A stretch of DNA of 37,000 nucleotides from JAZDCJ01 sp036311985 (GTDB taxonomy: Bacteria > Actinomycetota > Actinomycetes > Actinomycetales > Micrococcaceae). Position 1 is the stretch's first letter. Each line of letters begins with the position of its first letter. The stretch lies in the NCBI RefSeq assembly GCF_036311985.1, contig NZ_JAZDCJ010000022.1; one strand, 5' to 3'. Below the pieces are notes generated by a model, which saw only the letters and a program-made list of their open reading frames with translations, ran no database searches and was not told the DNA's origin. Positions 14,909-21,617 of the stretch are shown here, one piece after another. The position numbers and the translations under genes were made by a program.

Positions 14909-15329
14909 CGGTACCTCACGTTCCCCACGACGAAGGCCAGCAGGTAGACGACGCCGAGGAGCGCGGGGAAGACCGCTACGTTGACGTCGTACGGCACGAG
15001 GCCGGCGGCGTCGGCGACGAAGTAGGCGAAGCCGAGGACCCAGCCGATGCCGAGGGTCACCGCGAGCGCGTCGAGCATGATCTTGCGCTGCAGCTCGTCG
15101 AGTGCCCTAGGAAGCGCGTGAAGGCGAGGATCCATCCTGCGCCGATGAGCGCGTTGGCCGCGACGGCGGTCCAGCTCGCGGCCGCGTGTTCCTGCGGGTC
15201 CCACCACGACGCGGGGCCGAAACGCGCCACCGCGAAGCTCGCGAGCCAGGCCAGGGTCCAGGCGGCCAGCCGGAGGGCGGCCCGGTTCGAGCGCCGGTAG
15301 TCGGCTGCGGGTTGTCGTTGCCGTTCCAT
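14905..15329 (-). pseudogene. XRE-partner membrane protein, frameshifted
   Basis: The intact product would be ~140 aa with four membrane helices. The first part (ATG 15329, AAGGAGG ribosome-binding site) reads through two helices to ILAFTRFL, then runs out of frame; the second part (ALDELQRKIMLDALAV onward, two more helices, ending GNVRYR) is one frame away. Joining them at TTC-CTA/AGG around 15105-15112 restores FLRALDELQRK. This equals a one-base deletion, or a -1 slip, at CCTAGG. A sequencing error, a real mutation and programmed slippage are all possible; no classical slippery heptamer is present. Its stop overlaps the XRE start by 4 nt. Confidence 0.7.
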
Positions 15330-15341
15330 GGGCGGCCCCTC

Positions 15342-15353
15342 CTTAAGTTTAAG
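15342..15353. repeat. inverted repeat CTTAAGTTTAAG
   Basis: A 5-2-5 palindrome just upstream of the AAGGAGG site of the membrane gene, adjacent to the larger palindrome at 15353-15368. Confidence 0.5.
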
Positions 15354-15368
15354 TCAAGTACACTTGAC
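15353..15368. promoter_or_regulatory. XRE operator candidate 1 (over +1)
   Basis: GTCAAGTACACTTGAC, a 7-2-7 perfect inverted repeat placed at the expected transcription start of the minus-strand operon. It shares GTCAAG/CTTGAC half-sites with 15393-15410. Confidence 0.65.
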
Positions 15369-15398
15369 AGCTTAGATCCGTCTGGACTGAGAAGTCAA
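15369..15398 (-). promoter_or_regulatory. promoter of membrane protein-XRE operon
   Basis: Minus strand: -35 TTGACT (15393-15398), 18-nt spacer, -10 TAAGCT (15369-15374). One palindrome overlaps the -35 and the other covers the start site. Confidence 0.6.
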
Positions 15399-15410
15399 GG
15401 AAACTTGACT
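15393..15410. promoter_or_regulatory. XRE operator candidate 2 (over -35)
   Basis: AGTCAAGGAAACTTGACT: perfect 7-bp arms with a 4-nt centre. Its centre lies 41 bp from that of operator 1, about four helical turns, so dimers on the same DNA face could interact. Confidence 0.65.
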
Positions 15411-15493
15411 CGCTTCCGGTTCCGGGAATGGCAGCGGTCTGCGAGTCCTGGACAGGGGAGCAGGCCGGGGGAGCGCTTTGGCCGCGTCTGGGA

Positions 15494-15499
15494 TAGGCT
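15494..15499 (+). promoter_or_regulatory. -10 element of PCD-VOC gene 1 (leaderless)
   Basis: TAGGCT, 8 nt before the ATG at 15508; no Shine-Dalgarno. Confidence 0.45.
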
Positions 15500-15507
15500 C
15501 CGCGTCC

Positions 15508-16215
15508 ATGGACATGCTGACGGGTGCTCAGATCGCGGCGGCCGGGCTCGCCGATTGGCGCAAGCTGGCCCAGGGACTCCACGCGCGCTATCTGGTCCAC
15601 GGCTTCGGCGCGGGCGCCCGGTTCATCACGGCGGTCGGTGAGGCGGGGGACGCTGCCGGGCACCACCCGCGCGTGTCACTCGGGCCGGGGTACGTGGATC
15701 TCAAGCTGATCAGCGAGGACGCGGTCTACCGCGACGACGCCGGCATCGAACACGTCGTCGAGTGGGTCACCGCGAAGGACGTCGGCCTGGCACGGACGAT
15801 TGCCCGGATCGCCGCCGACCACGCACTTGCCGCCGACCCGGCCTCGGTCAGCGTCGTCGAGCTCGGCCTCGACACCGCGCACTCCGCCACGATCGCTCCC
15901 GTTTGGGCGGCCTTGTTGACCGGGCACGCCTCGTCCCAGGGCCACGGCTCGCCCAGTGACGAGGTGCGCGATGCCACGGGGCGAGTTCCGAATCTGTGGT
16001 TCGGAGAAGCCGGCGATCGGGACCCGGCCGACCAGCGTTTCCACGTGGAGGTCTACGTGGCGCCCGAGGTGGTCGAGACACGGATCGACGCGGCGGTCGC
16101 CGCTGGCGGAACGGTGGTCGACGACTCCAAGGCGCCTTGGCTCACGGTGATCGTGGATCAGGACGGCAATCGGGGAGTCGTCTGCGTCGACGCGTCCGCC
16201 GCGCCCAAGGAGTGA
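15508..16215 (+). CDS. pterin-4a-carbinolamine dehydratase/VOC fusion, copy 1
   Basis: A 235-aa two-domain protein. The N-terminal ~100 residues resemble pterin-4a-carbinolamine dehydratase (4a-hydroxytetrahydrobiopterin dehydratase): a helix with AVGEAGDAAGHHPRVSLG retains the HHP signature, followed by a strand (YVDLKLIS). The helix normally following is longer here. The C-terminal half looks like a VOC (glyoxalase/bleomycin-resistance) domain: WAALLTGHAS, PNLWFGEA, RFHVEVYVAPEVVETRIDAAVAAGG, VIVDQDGNRGVV. Same architecture as the gene at 19772 but more diverged in the dehydratase motif. TAGGCT 8 nt before the ATG suggests a leaderless transcript. Whether the dehydratase domain is active is doubtful. 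Substrate unknown. Confidence 0.8.
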   Translation: MDMLTGAQIAAAGLADWRKLAQGLHARYLVHGFGAGARFITAVGEAGDAAGHHPRVSLGPGYVDLKLISEDAVYRDDAGIEHVVEWVTAKDVGLARTIARIAADHALAADPASVSVVELGLDTAHSATIAPVWAALLTGHASSQGHGSPSDEVRDATGRVPNLWFGEAGDRDPADQRFHVEVYVAPEVVETRIDAAVAAGGTVVDDSKAPWLTVIVDQDGNRGVVCVDASAAPKE

Positions 16216-16282
16216 CCGATCGGCGCGGCGATGCGCCGTAGGACGGAGGACGCTTCACTCTGAGCGCCGGCCCTGCGATGAC

Positions 16283-16301
16283 TTGACATAATGTACGTTA
16301 T
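16283..16301. promoter_or_regulatory. orphan promoter/operator-like palindrome
   Basis: TTGACA (16283-16288) overlaps the near-perfect palindrome ATAATGTACGTTAT (16288-16301; centre GTAC, 12 of 14 positions paired). This is the style of TetR/MarR-type operators, but both flanking genes end here (VOC fusion on +, UvrA-like on -), so nothing adjacent is driven by it. It may be the remnant of a lost gene. Confidence 0.45.
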
Positions 16302-16351
16302 CGGCGTTTAACGGACCGTGCCGGAGAGGGCGGTGCCGAAGGCGGGACGGT

Positions 16352-16384
16352 GGCGCGGCAAGGACGCGTCTTCCGTGCCGCGCC
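16352..16384. terminator. hairpin between convergent genes
   Basis: GGCGCGGCA (16352-16360) pairs with TGCCGCGCC (16376-16384), 15-nt loop. An alternative stem is AAGGACG/CGTCCTT (16360-16366 with 16384-16390). Weak U tract; probable shared terminator. Confidence 0.5.
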
Positions 16385-16391
16385 GTCCTTC

Positions 16392-18779
16392 TCAAGCGCC
16401 GACGTAGGCGGCCAGGTACCTGCCCGTGAGCGTGGTCCCGTCGGCGACGAGATCCGCCGGCGTGCCCTCGAAGACCACCGATCCGCCGTCGTGCCCGGCA
16501 CCGGGACCCAGATCGATGATCCAGTCGGCATGAGCCATGACGGCCTGGTGGTGCTCGATCACGATGACCGACTTGCCCGAGTCCACGAGCCGGTCCAGCA
16601 GCCCGAGAAGCTGTTCGACGTCGGCCAGGTGCAGTCCCGTGGTCGGCTCGTCCAGGACGTAGACGTCGCCCTTCTCGCCCATCTGCGTGGCGAGCTTGAG
16701 ACGCTGGCGCTCGCCGCCGGAGAGCGTCGTGAGCGGCTGCCCCAGGGTCAGGTACCCGAGACCGACGTCGGCGAGCCGGCCCAGGATCTTGTGGGCCGCC
16801 GGGGTGCGGGCCTCCCCCTCGCCGAAGAACGCCTCCGCCTCGGCCACCGGCAACGCCAGGACCTCGGCGATGTTCTTCCCGGCCAGCGTGTACTCGAGGA
16901 CGGACGCCTGGAAACGCCGGCCCTCGCAGTCCTCGCACGTGGACTCGACCGTCGCCATGACCCCGAGCTCGGTGAAGATCACGCCCGCGCCGTTGCACGT
17001 CGGGCAGGCGCCCTCCGAATTGGAGCTGAAGAGCGCCGGCTTGACCCCGTTGGCCTTCGCGAACGCCTTCCGGACGGGCTCGAGCAGCCCGGTGTACGTG
17101 GCCGGGTTGCTGCGCCGCGAGCCGCGGATGGCACCCTGGTCGATCACCACGACGCCCTCGCGGCCGGCGACGGAGCCGTGGATGAGCGAGCTCTTGCCGG
17201 AGCCCGCGACACCGGTGACGACGCAGAGCACGCCGAGCGGCACGTCGACATCGACCCCACGGAGGTTGTGCGTCGACGCCCCACGCACCTCAAGCGCTCC
17301 CGTCGCCTGCCTGAGGGCCCCCTTGAGCGACGCGCGGTCGTCGAGGTGGCGCCCCGTCGTCGTACCGCTGGACCGGAGCCCCTCGACGGTGCCCTCGAAG
17401 CACACCGTGCCGCCGCCCGTCCCGGCGCCCGGGCCGAGGTCGACGACGTGGTCCGCGATCGCGATCGCCTCCGGCTTGTGCTCGACGACCAGCACGGTGT
17501 TCCCCTTGTCCCGCAACTGCAGCAGGAGCGTGTTCATCCGCTCGATGTCGTGCGGGTGCAGGCCGATCGTCGGCTCGTCGAAGACGTAGGTGACGTCGGT
17601 CAGCGAGGAACCGAGGTGGCGGATCATCTTGGTCCGCTGGGCCTCTCCCCCGGACAACGTGCCGGACGGGCGGTCCAGAGACAGGTAGCCGAGGCCGATC
17701 TCGGTGAACGCGTCGAGCAGGTGCTGCAGGCCCTTGAGCAGGGGCGCGACGGAGGGCTCGTCGATCCCCCGCACCCATTCGGCCAGGTCGGTGATCTGCA
17801 GCGCGCACGCGTCGGCGATGTTCTTGCCGTTGACCATCGATGACCTGGCCTCCGCGGCCAGCCTCGTGCCGTCGCACTCCGGGCACGTGCCGAACGTGAC
17901 CGCGCGCTCGACGAAGGCCCGGATGTGCGGCTGCATGGCCTCCGGGTCCTTGGAGAGCATCGATTTCTGGATCTTCGGGATCAGGCCCTCGTAGGTGAGG
18001 TTGATGCCCTCGACCTTGATCTTCGTCGGCTCGCGGTACAGGAGGTCGTGCAGCTCCTTCTTCGTGAACTTCTCCACGGGCTTGTCCATGTCGAAGTACC
18101 CGGAGCCACCGAAGATCCGTCCGTACCAGCCGTCCATGGAGTACCCGGGGACGGTGAGGGCGCCGCCGGACAGCGACTTGGAGCCGTCGTAGAGGGCCGT
18201 GAGGTCGAAGTCCTTGACGGACCCCGTGCCCTCGCAACGCGGGCACATGCCGCCGAGCCGGTTGAACGTCGCCTTCTCGGCCTTGGTCTTGTTGCCGCGC
18301 TCGACCGTGATCGCCCCGCTGGCCTTGACGGAGGGCACGTTGAAGGAGAACGCCCCGGGCCCGCCGATGTGCGGTTCGCCGAGCCGGCTGAAGAGGATGC
18401 GCAGCATCGCGTTGGCGTCCGTCACCGTGCCCACCGTGGAGCGCGGGTTGGCCCCCATGCGCTCCTGGTCCACGATGATCGCCGTCGTGAGCCCCTCGAG
18501 GTGATCCACCTCGGGGCGGGCCAGCGTCGGCATGAACCCCTGGACGAACGCGCTGTAGGTCTCGTTGATGAGCCGCTGCGATTCGGCCGCGATCGTGCCG
18601 AACACGAGCGAGCTCTTGCCCGAGCCCGAGACCCCGGTGAAGACGGTGAGCCGGCGCTTCGGCAGGTCGACGCTGACGTTCTTGAGGTTGTTCTCCGAGG
18701 CCCCCTGGACCCGGATGAGGTCGTGCTGGTCCGCGGCGAGCGCCGTGTCCTCCCGGGCCGTCTCGGGGGCCGCGCTCAT
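16392..18779 (-). CDS. UvrA-like ABC ATPase lacking UvrB-binding domain (UvrA2/DrrC type)
   Basis: A 795-aa paralogue of excinuclease subunit UvrA, ~150 residues shorter than housekeeping UvrA because the segment after the first Walker A that binds UvrB is missing. Two ABC modules are complete: Walker A GVSGSGKS (49-56) and GVAGSGKS; signatures LSGGEAQR and LSGGERQR; Walker B VTYVFDEPTIGLH and VYVLDEPTTGLH. Four CxxC pairs (CPRC, CPEC, CPTC, CEDC) supply the zinc modules. Relatives such as DrrC in anthracycline producers confer resistance to DNA-binding drugs. Its ATG overlaps the stop of the VOC gene (ATGA), making it the last gene of AraC-VOC-UvrA-like. Damage removal or drug shielding, rather than general repair, is inferred. 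Confidence 0.92.
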   Translation of the reverse strand: MSAAPETAREDTALAADQHDLIRVQGASENNLKNVSVDLPKRRLTVFTGVSGSGKSSLVFGTIAAESQRLINETYSAFVQGFMPTLARPEVDHLEGLTTAIIVDQERMGANPRSTVGTVTDANAMLRILFSRLGEPHIGGPGAFSFNVPSVKASGAITVERGNKTKAEKATFNRLGGMCPRCEGTGSVKDFDLTALYDGSKSLSGGALTVPGYSMDGWYGRIFGGSGYFDMDKPVEKFTKKELHDLLYREPTKIKVEGINLTYEGLIPKIQKSMLSKDPEAMQPHIRAFVERAVTFGTCPECDGTRLAAEARSSMVNGKNIADACALQITDLAEWVRGIDEPSVAPLLKGLQHLLDAFTEIGLGYLSLDRPSGTLSGGEAQRTKMIRHLGSSLTDVTYVFDEPTIGLHPHDIERMNTLLLQLRDKGNTVLVVEHKPEAIAIADHVVDLGPGAGTGGGTVCFEGTVEGLRSSGTTTGRHLDDRASLKGALRQATGALEVRGASTHNLRGVDVDVPLGVLCVVTGVAGSGKSSLIHGSVAGREGVVVIDQGAIRGSRRSNPATYTGLLEPVRKAFAKANGVKPALFSSNSEGACPTCNGAGVIFTELGVMATVESTCEDCEGRRFQASVLEYTLAGKNIAEVLALPVAEAEAFFGEGEARTPAAHKILGRLADVGLGYLTLGQPLTTLSGGERQRLKLATQMGEKGDVYVLDEPTTGLHLADVEQLLGLLDRLVDSGKSVIVIEHHQAVMAHADWIIDLGPGAGHDGGSVVFEGTPADLVADGTTLTGRYLAAYVGA

Positions 18780-19195
18780 TGGCGCTCCTGGACGCGGACG
18801 GTGTTCCCGGCCGGGTCGCGGAAGGCGCAGTCGCGGACGCCGTAGGGCTGCTCGAGGGGCTCCTGCATGATGTCGGCGCCGCTCGCCTCCACCTTCTCGA
18901 AGAGCGCGTCGAGGTCCGGCGTGGAGAGGACGACGGCGGCGAACGTCCCCTTGGCCATCATCTCGGCGACGACCCGGCGCTCCTCGTCGGAGATCCCCGG
19001 ATCCACGGCGGGCGGGGTGAGCACGATCGACGTGTCCGGCTGCCCGGCCGGCCCGATCGTGATCCAGCGCATGTCCTCGTAGCCGACGTCGAGGCGGACC
19101 TCGAAACCGAGCAGGTCGCGGTAGAAGGCGAGCGACGCCTCCGGGTCCTCGTGCGGGAGGAAACTCGAGTGAATGTTGATGTCCATGTCCGTCAT
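18776..19195 (-). CDS. VOC-family protein (glyoxalase/bleomycin-resistance fold)
   Basis: A 139-aa single VOC module with the two beta-alpha-beta-beta-beta repeats: LPHEDPEASLAFYRDLLGFEV in the first half, and TPDLDALFEKVEASGADIMQE and YGVRDCAFRDPAGNTVRVQE in the second, including the conserved terminal Glu of metal-type VOC proteins. VOC family members bind or modify small molecules and include glyoxalase and drug-sequestering resistance proteins. ATG 19195 overlaps the AraC stop (ATGA). A second ATG at 19186 (MDINIHSS) has AGGA ~9 nt upstream and matches how relatives usually start. Its stop overlaps the UvrA-like start by 4 nt. Tight coupling to a UvrA-like ATPase suggests joint drug handling, which is inference. 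Confidence 0.9.
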   Translation of the reverse strand: MTDMDINIHSSFLPHEDPEASLAFYRDLLGFEVRLDVGYEDMRWITIGPAGQPDTSIVLTPPAVDPGISDEERRVVAEMMAKGTFAAVVLSTPDLDALFEKVEASGADIMQEPLEQPYGVRDCAFRDPAGNTVRVQERQ

Positions 19196-19638
19196 CCTAG
19201 GGGTGATGCCGCGGGGCGCCCTTCTTGATTCCTGACCGGTCTCGCCACGACCTTGGCCACGCAGCCGGGGATCCCCTCCCCCGGGCCGGCCGCCGCGGCA
19301 CGGTACTCGCTCGGCGGCATGCCGACGAGCTCGGAAAAGCGGGTGCTGAAGGTGCCCAGCGAGGAGAATCCCACCTCGAAGCACGCCTCGGTGACGCCCA
19401 CGTCGCCGCGGCGCAACAGCGTCATGGCCCGCTCGATGCGCCGCGTCATGAGGTAGCGGTAGGGCGGCTCGCCGTAGGCCCGGCGGAACTGCCGGCTCAG
19501 GTGCCCGGCGGACATGTGGACGCCGCGAGCCAGGGCCTCGACATCGAGCGGGCGGGCGTACTCGCGGTCGATCCTGTCGCGGACGCGGCGCAGCAGGACG
19601 AGGTCGCCCAAGGCGGGGGAAACAGACGCGGTGTTCAT
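19192..19638 (-). CDS. AraC-family transcriptional regulator
   Basis: A 148-aa protein composed of an AraC/XylS DNA-binding domain: two helix-turn-helix motifs in residues ~14-115 (LDVEALARGVHMSAGHLSRQFRRAYG and VTEACFEVGFSSLGTFSTRFSELVG, joined by PYRYLMTRRIERAMTLLRRGD), preceded by ~12 residues and followed by a ~33-residue tail. There is no separate effector-binding domain. The ATG at 19638 has AGGAGAG 4-5 nt upstream. First gene of a three-gene operon with the VOC and UvrA-like genes, each junction an ATGA overlap. It presumably activates this operon. Compact AraC proteins of this size include MarA/SoxS-type stress activators. Confidence 0.92.
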   Translation of the reverse strand: MNTASVSPALGDLVLLRRVRDRIDREYARPLDVEALARGVHMSAGHLSRQFRRAYGEPPYRYLMTRRIERAMTLLRRGDVGVTEACFEVGFSSLGTFSTRFSELVGMPPSEYRAAAAGPGEGIPGCVAKVVARPVRNQEGRPAASPLG

Positions 19639-19758
19639 GGCTCTCCTGATCGTTCCACCGGTCCCCCGGGCTGTCCAGCGCGCGGCCGGGCGTCCTGTCC
19701 GGCGTCGACCGCCTCCACCCTGGGGGACCCGCCGTGGCCCGCGGGCGGCCCGGAGGCG

Positions 19759-19764
19759 TAACGT
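19759..19764 (+). promoter_or_regulatory. -10 element of PCD-VOC gene 2 (leaderless)
   Basis: TAACGT, 7 nt before the ATG at 19772; no Shine-Dalgarno. Confidence 0.5.
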
Positions 19765-19771
19765 TGGCCCC

Positions 19772-20422
19772 ATGAGCGCACGCATCACGGCCCGGCAGTT
19801 CCACGATTCCGACGGCGTCTCCGAGTGGCGCGTCGTCTTCGGCGGCGCCGGCGCCCGGTTCGCCACCGGCTCGTTCGCGCGCGGCCTCGCCCTCGTGGAC
19901 GAGATCGGCCGGCTCGCCGAGGCCGCCAACCATCACCCCGACCTCGACCTCCGCTACGGGTCACTCACGGTCAATCTGCTCTCGCACGACGTCGGTGGGC
20001 TGAGCGGGCGGGACGTGGAGCTGGCCCGGGCGATCTCGGCGGCGGCCCGCGACCTCGCCATCGAGGCGGACCCGGCCGAGGTCCAGACGGTCCAGCTCGC
20101 CCTCGACGCGCTCGACATCCCCGCGGTCCTGCCGTTCTGGGAGGCCGTGCTCGGCTACCGGCGCGTCGCGGACGACGAGCTGGCCGATCCCGACGGCCGC
20201 GAGCCCTCGCTCTGGTTCCAGCAGATGGTCCGCGAGCGCCCGCAGCGCAACCGCATCCACGTCGACGTGTGCGTGGCCCACGACGTGGCCGAGGCCCGCA
20301 TCGCGGCGGCCGTGGACGCGGGCGGGCGGATCGTCAACGACGAGCACGCGCCGGAGTGGTGGACGCTCGCGGATCCGGAAGGCAACGAGGTCGACATCGC
20401 CACCATGGCCGGACGCGGCTAG
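19772..20422 (+). CDS. pterin-4a-carbinolamine dehydratase/VOC fusion, copy 2
   Basis: A 216-aa protein with an N-terminal dehydratase-like domain (about 1-95) and a C-terminal VOC domain (about 108-214). The dehydratase signature is well preserved: GLALVDEIGRLAEAANHHPDLDLRYGSLTVNLLSHDVGGLSGRDVELA read across helix and strand. The VOC part shows FWEAVLGYR, EPSLWFQQM, RIHVDVCVAHDVAEARIAAAVDAGG and LADPEGNEVDIA. It is a more canonical version of the gene at 15508. TAACGT lies 7 nt before ATG 19772. Its stop TAG shares its last base with the GTG start of the ZapE-like gene, so the two are likely co-transcribed. Substrates of such fusions are not established. Confidence 0.85.
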   Translation: MSARITARQFHDSDGVSEWRVVFGGAGARFATGSFARGLALVDEIGRLAEAANHHPDLDLRYGSLTVNLLSHDVGGLSGRDVELARAISAAARDLAIEADPAEVQTVQLALDALDIPAVLPFWEAVLGYRRVADDELADPDGREPSLWFQQMVRERPQRNRIHVDVCVAHDVAEARIAAAVDAGGRIVNDEHAPEWWTLADPEGNEVDIATMAGRG

Positions 20423-21573
20423 TGGCCCCACGGGGGTCCGCGGCAGGGACACGGTTCCCGCTGCCGTGGCGCCGGCTGACTGCGGCCGCCCGGACCCGGC
20501 GCGGCATCGGTCGAGCGGCCCGGGACCACGGGCTCGTCCTCGATCCCGCCCAGCTCTCCGCGGCCGGACTGCTCGCCCGCGCCGCCGGCAGCCTCGACCG
20601 GCCCTCGGGCCCGCCCGGCCACGTCTACCTCTGGGGGCCGCCCGGGCGGGGCAAGACGTGGCTCGCCGACGCCTTCTTCGACGCCGTCCCCGTCCAGGGC
20701 AAGCGCCGGGTCCACTTCCACGCCTTCTTCCGGGAGCTCCACGGCCGCGTCCACGCCGCGGGCGAGGCGTCCCGCGCGGCGGAGCGCGGAGCCGGCCGCG
20801 GGGCCGCCGAGCGGCGGGGCAGCGCGATCGACGAGGCCCTCGGGACCATGCTCGCGGGGACCCGGCTGCTCTGCTTCGACGAGTTCCACTGCAACGACCC
20901 CGGCGACGCCATGCTCTTGACCCGGCTGCTCAAGCGCATCGTCGAGGAACGGATCCTGCTCGTGGCGACCTCCAACTACGCGCCGGAGCAGCTGCTCCCC
21001 GATGAGTACTTCCACCATCTCGCCGAGCCGGCCATCGCGCTGATCCGCGCCCAGATGCAGGTCGTCGAGATCGCCGGGCCGACCGACTACCGTGCGGTGC
21101 GGCCGTCCACGCGCGCCGCGGGATTCTCGTCGGGAACCCATTGGCCGGACCCCGTCGGGGACGGGCCCGGAACGGCGGGGCTGGTCCCGCCGTCGCCCGC
21201 CGAACGCCGGATCCTGCGGCCGACGACCCAGGACATCGAGGCGCTCCGGGCGGCGGACGGGCAGCTGTGGTTCCGCTTCGACGCCCTCTGCGGGGCCCCG
21301 ACGGCCCCCATGGATTACCTGCGCCTCGCGGAGGACTCCCGGCACTGGGTCGTCGACTCCGTCCCGCCCCTGGACCGGCTGACGCCGTACGCGCTACGCC
21401 GCTTCGGCAACGTCGTGGACGTGCTGTACGAGCGCGACGTCCGCCTGGACCTGATCGGCGGCGGGTCCTTCGAGGAGGCCGGATCCCTGATCCCGCCGGC
21501 CGACGCCGCACGCCTGTTCAGCCGCCTGTCCGCCCTCGCCGCCCCGGCCCGAGCGGCCGCCGCCGGCCGCTAG
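20422..21573 (+). CDS. zapE: ZapE/AFG1-like ATPase
   Basis: A 383-aa AAA-related P-loop ATPase of the AFG1/LACE1/ZapE family, linked in Proteobacteria to Z-ring stability and in mitochondria to protein quality control. Walker A is WGPPGRGKTWL (about 71-81); YLWGPPGRGK, HFHAFFRELH, LLCFDEFHCNDPGDAMLLTRLL (Walker B) and VATSNYAPEQL (sensor 1) follow family order. The C-terminal half carries YLRLAEDSRHWVVDSVPPL and RRFGNVVDVLYERDVRL. A Gly/Pro-rich insertion at ~230-255 (WPDPVGDGPGTAG) is unusual. GTG 20422 is the only convincing in-frame start and overlaps the previous stop by one base. The gene symbol follows the family; function in actinobacteria is unproven. Confidence 0.87.
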   Translation: MAPRGSAAGTRFPLPWRRLTAAARTRRGIGRAARDHGLVLDPAQLSAAGLLARAAGSLDRPSGPPGHVYLWGPPGRGKTWLADAFFDAVPVQGKRRVHFHAFFRELHGRVHAAGEASRAAERGAGRGAAERRGSAIDEALGTMLAGTRLLCFDEFHCNDPGDAMLLTRLLKRIVEERILLVATSNYAPEQLLPDEYFHHLAEPAIALIRAQMQVVEIAGPTDYRAVRPSTRAAGFSSGTHWPDPVGDGPGTAGLVPPSPAERRILRPTTQDIEALRAADGQLWFRFDALCGAPTAPMDYLRLAEDSRHWVVDSVPPLDRLTPYALRRFGNVVDVLYERDVRLDLIGGGSFEEAGSLIPPADAARLFSRLSALAAPARAAAAGR

Positions 21574-21617
21574 CAGCCCCACTGCTCCCCCATCAGCACA
21601 CAGGAACCCAGGAGACC

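Noticed and set aside
15105..15113. Programmed -1 ribosomal frameshift site
   Set aside because: The CCTAGG context lacks a classical X-XXY-YYZ heptamer and no clear downstream pseudoknot was seen; an indel is simpler, so it was listed as a pseudogene with the alternative noted.
16392..18779. Housekeeping uvrA
   Set aside because: Too short and lacking the UvrB-binding segment; coupled to AraC and VOC genes, not near uvrB or uvrC.
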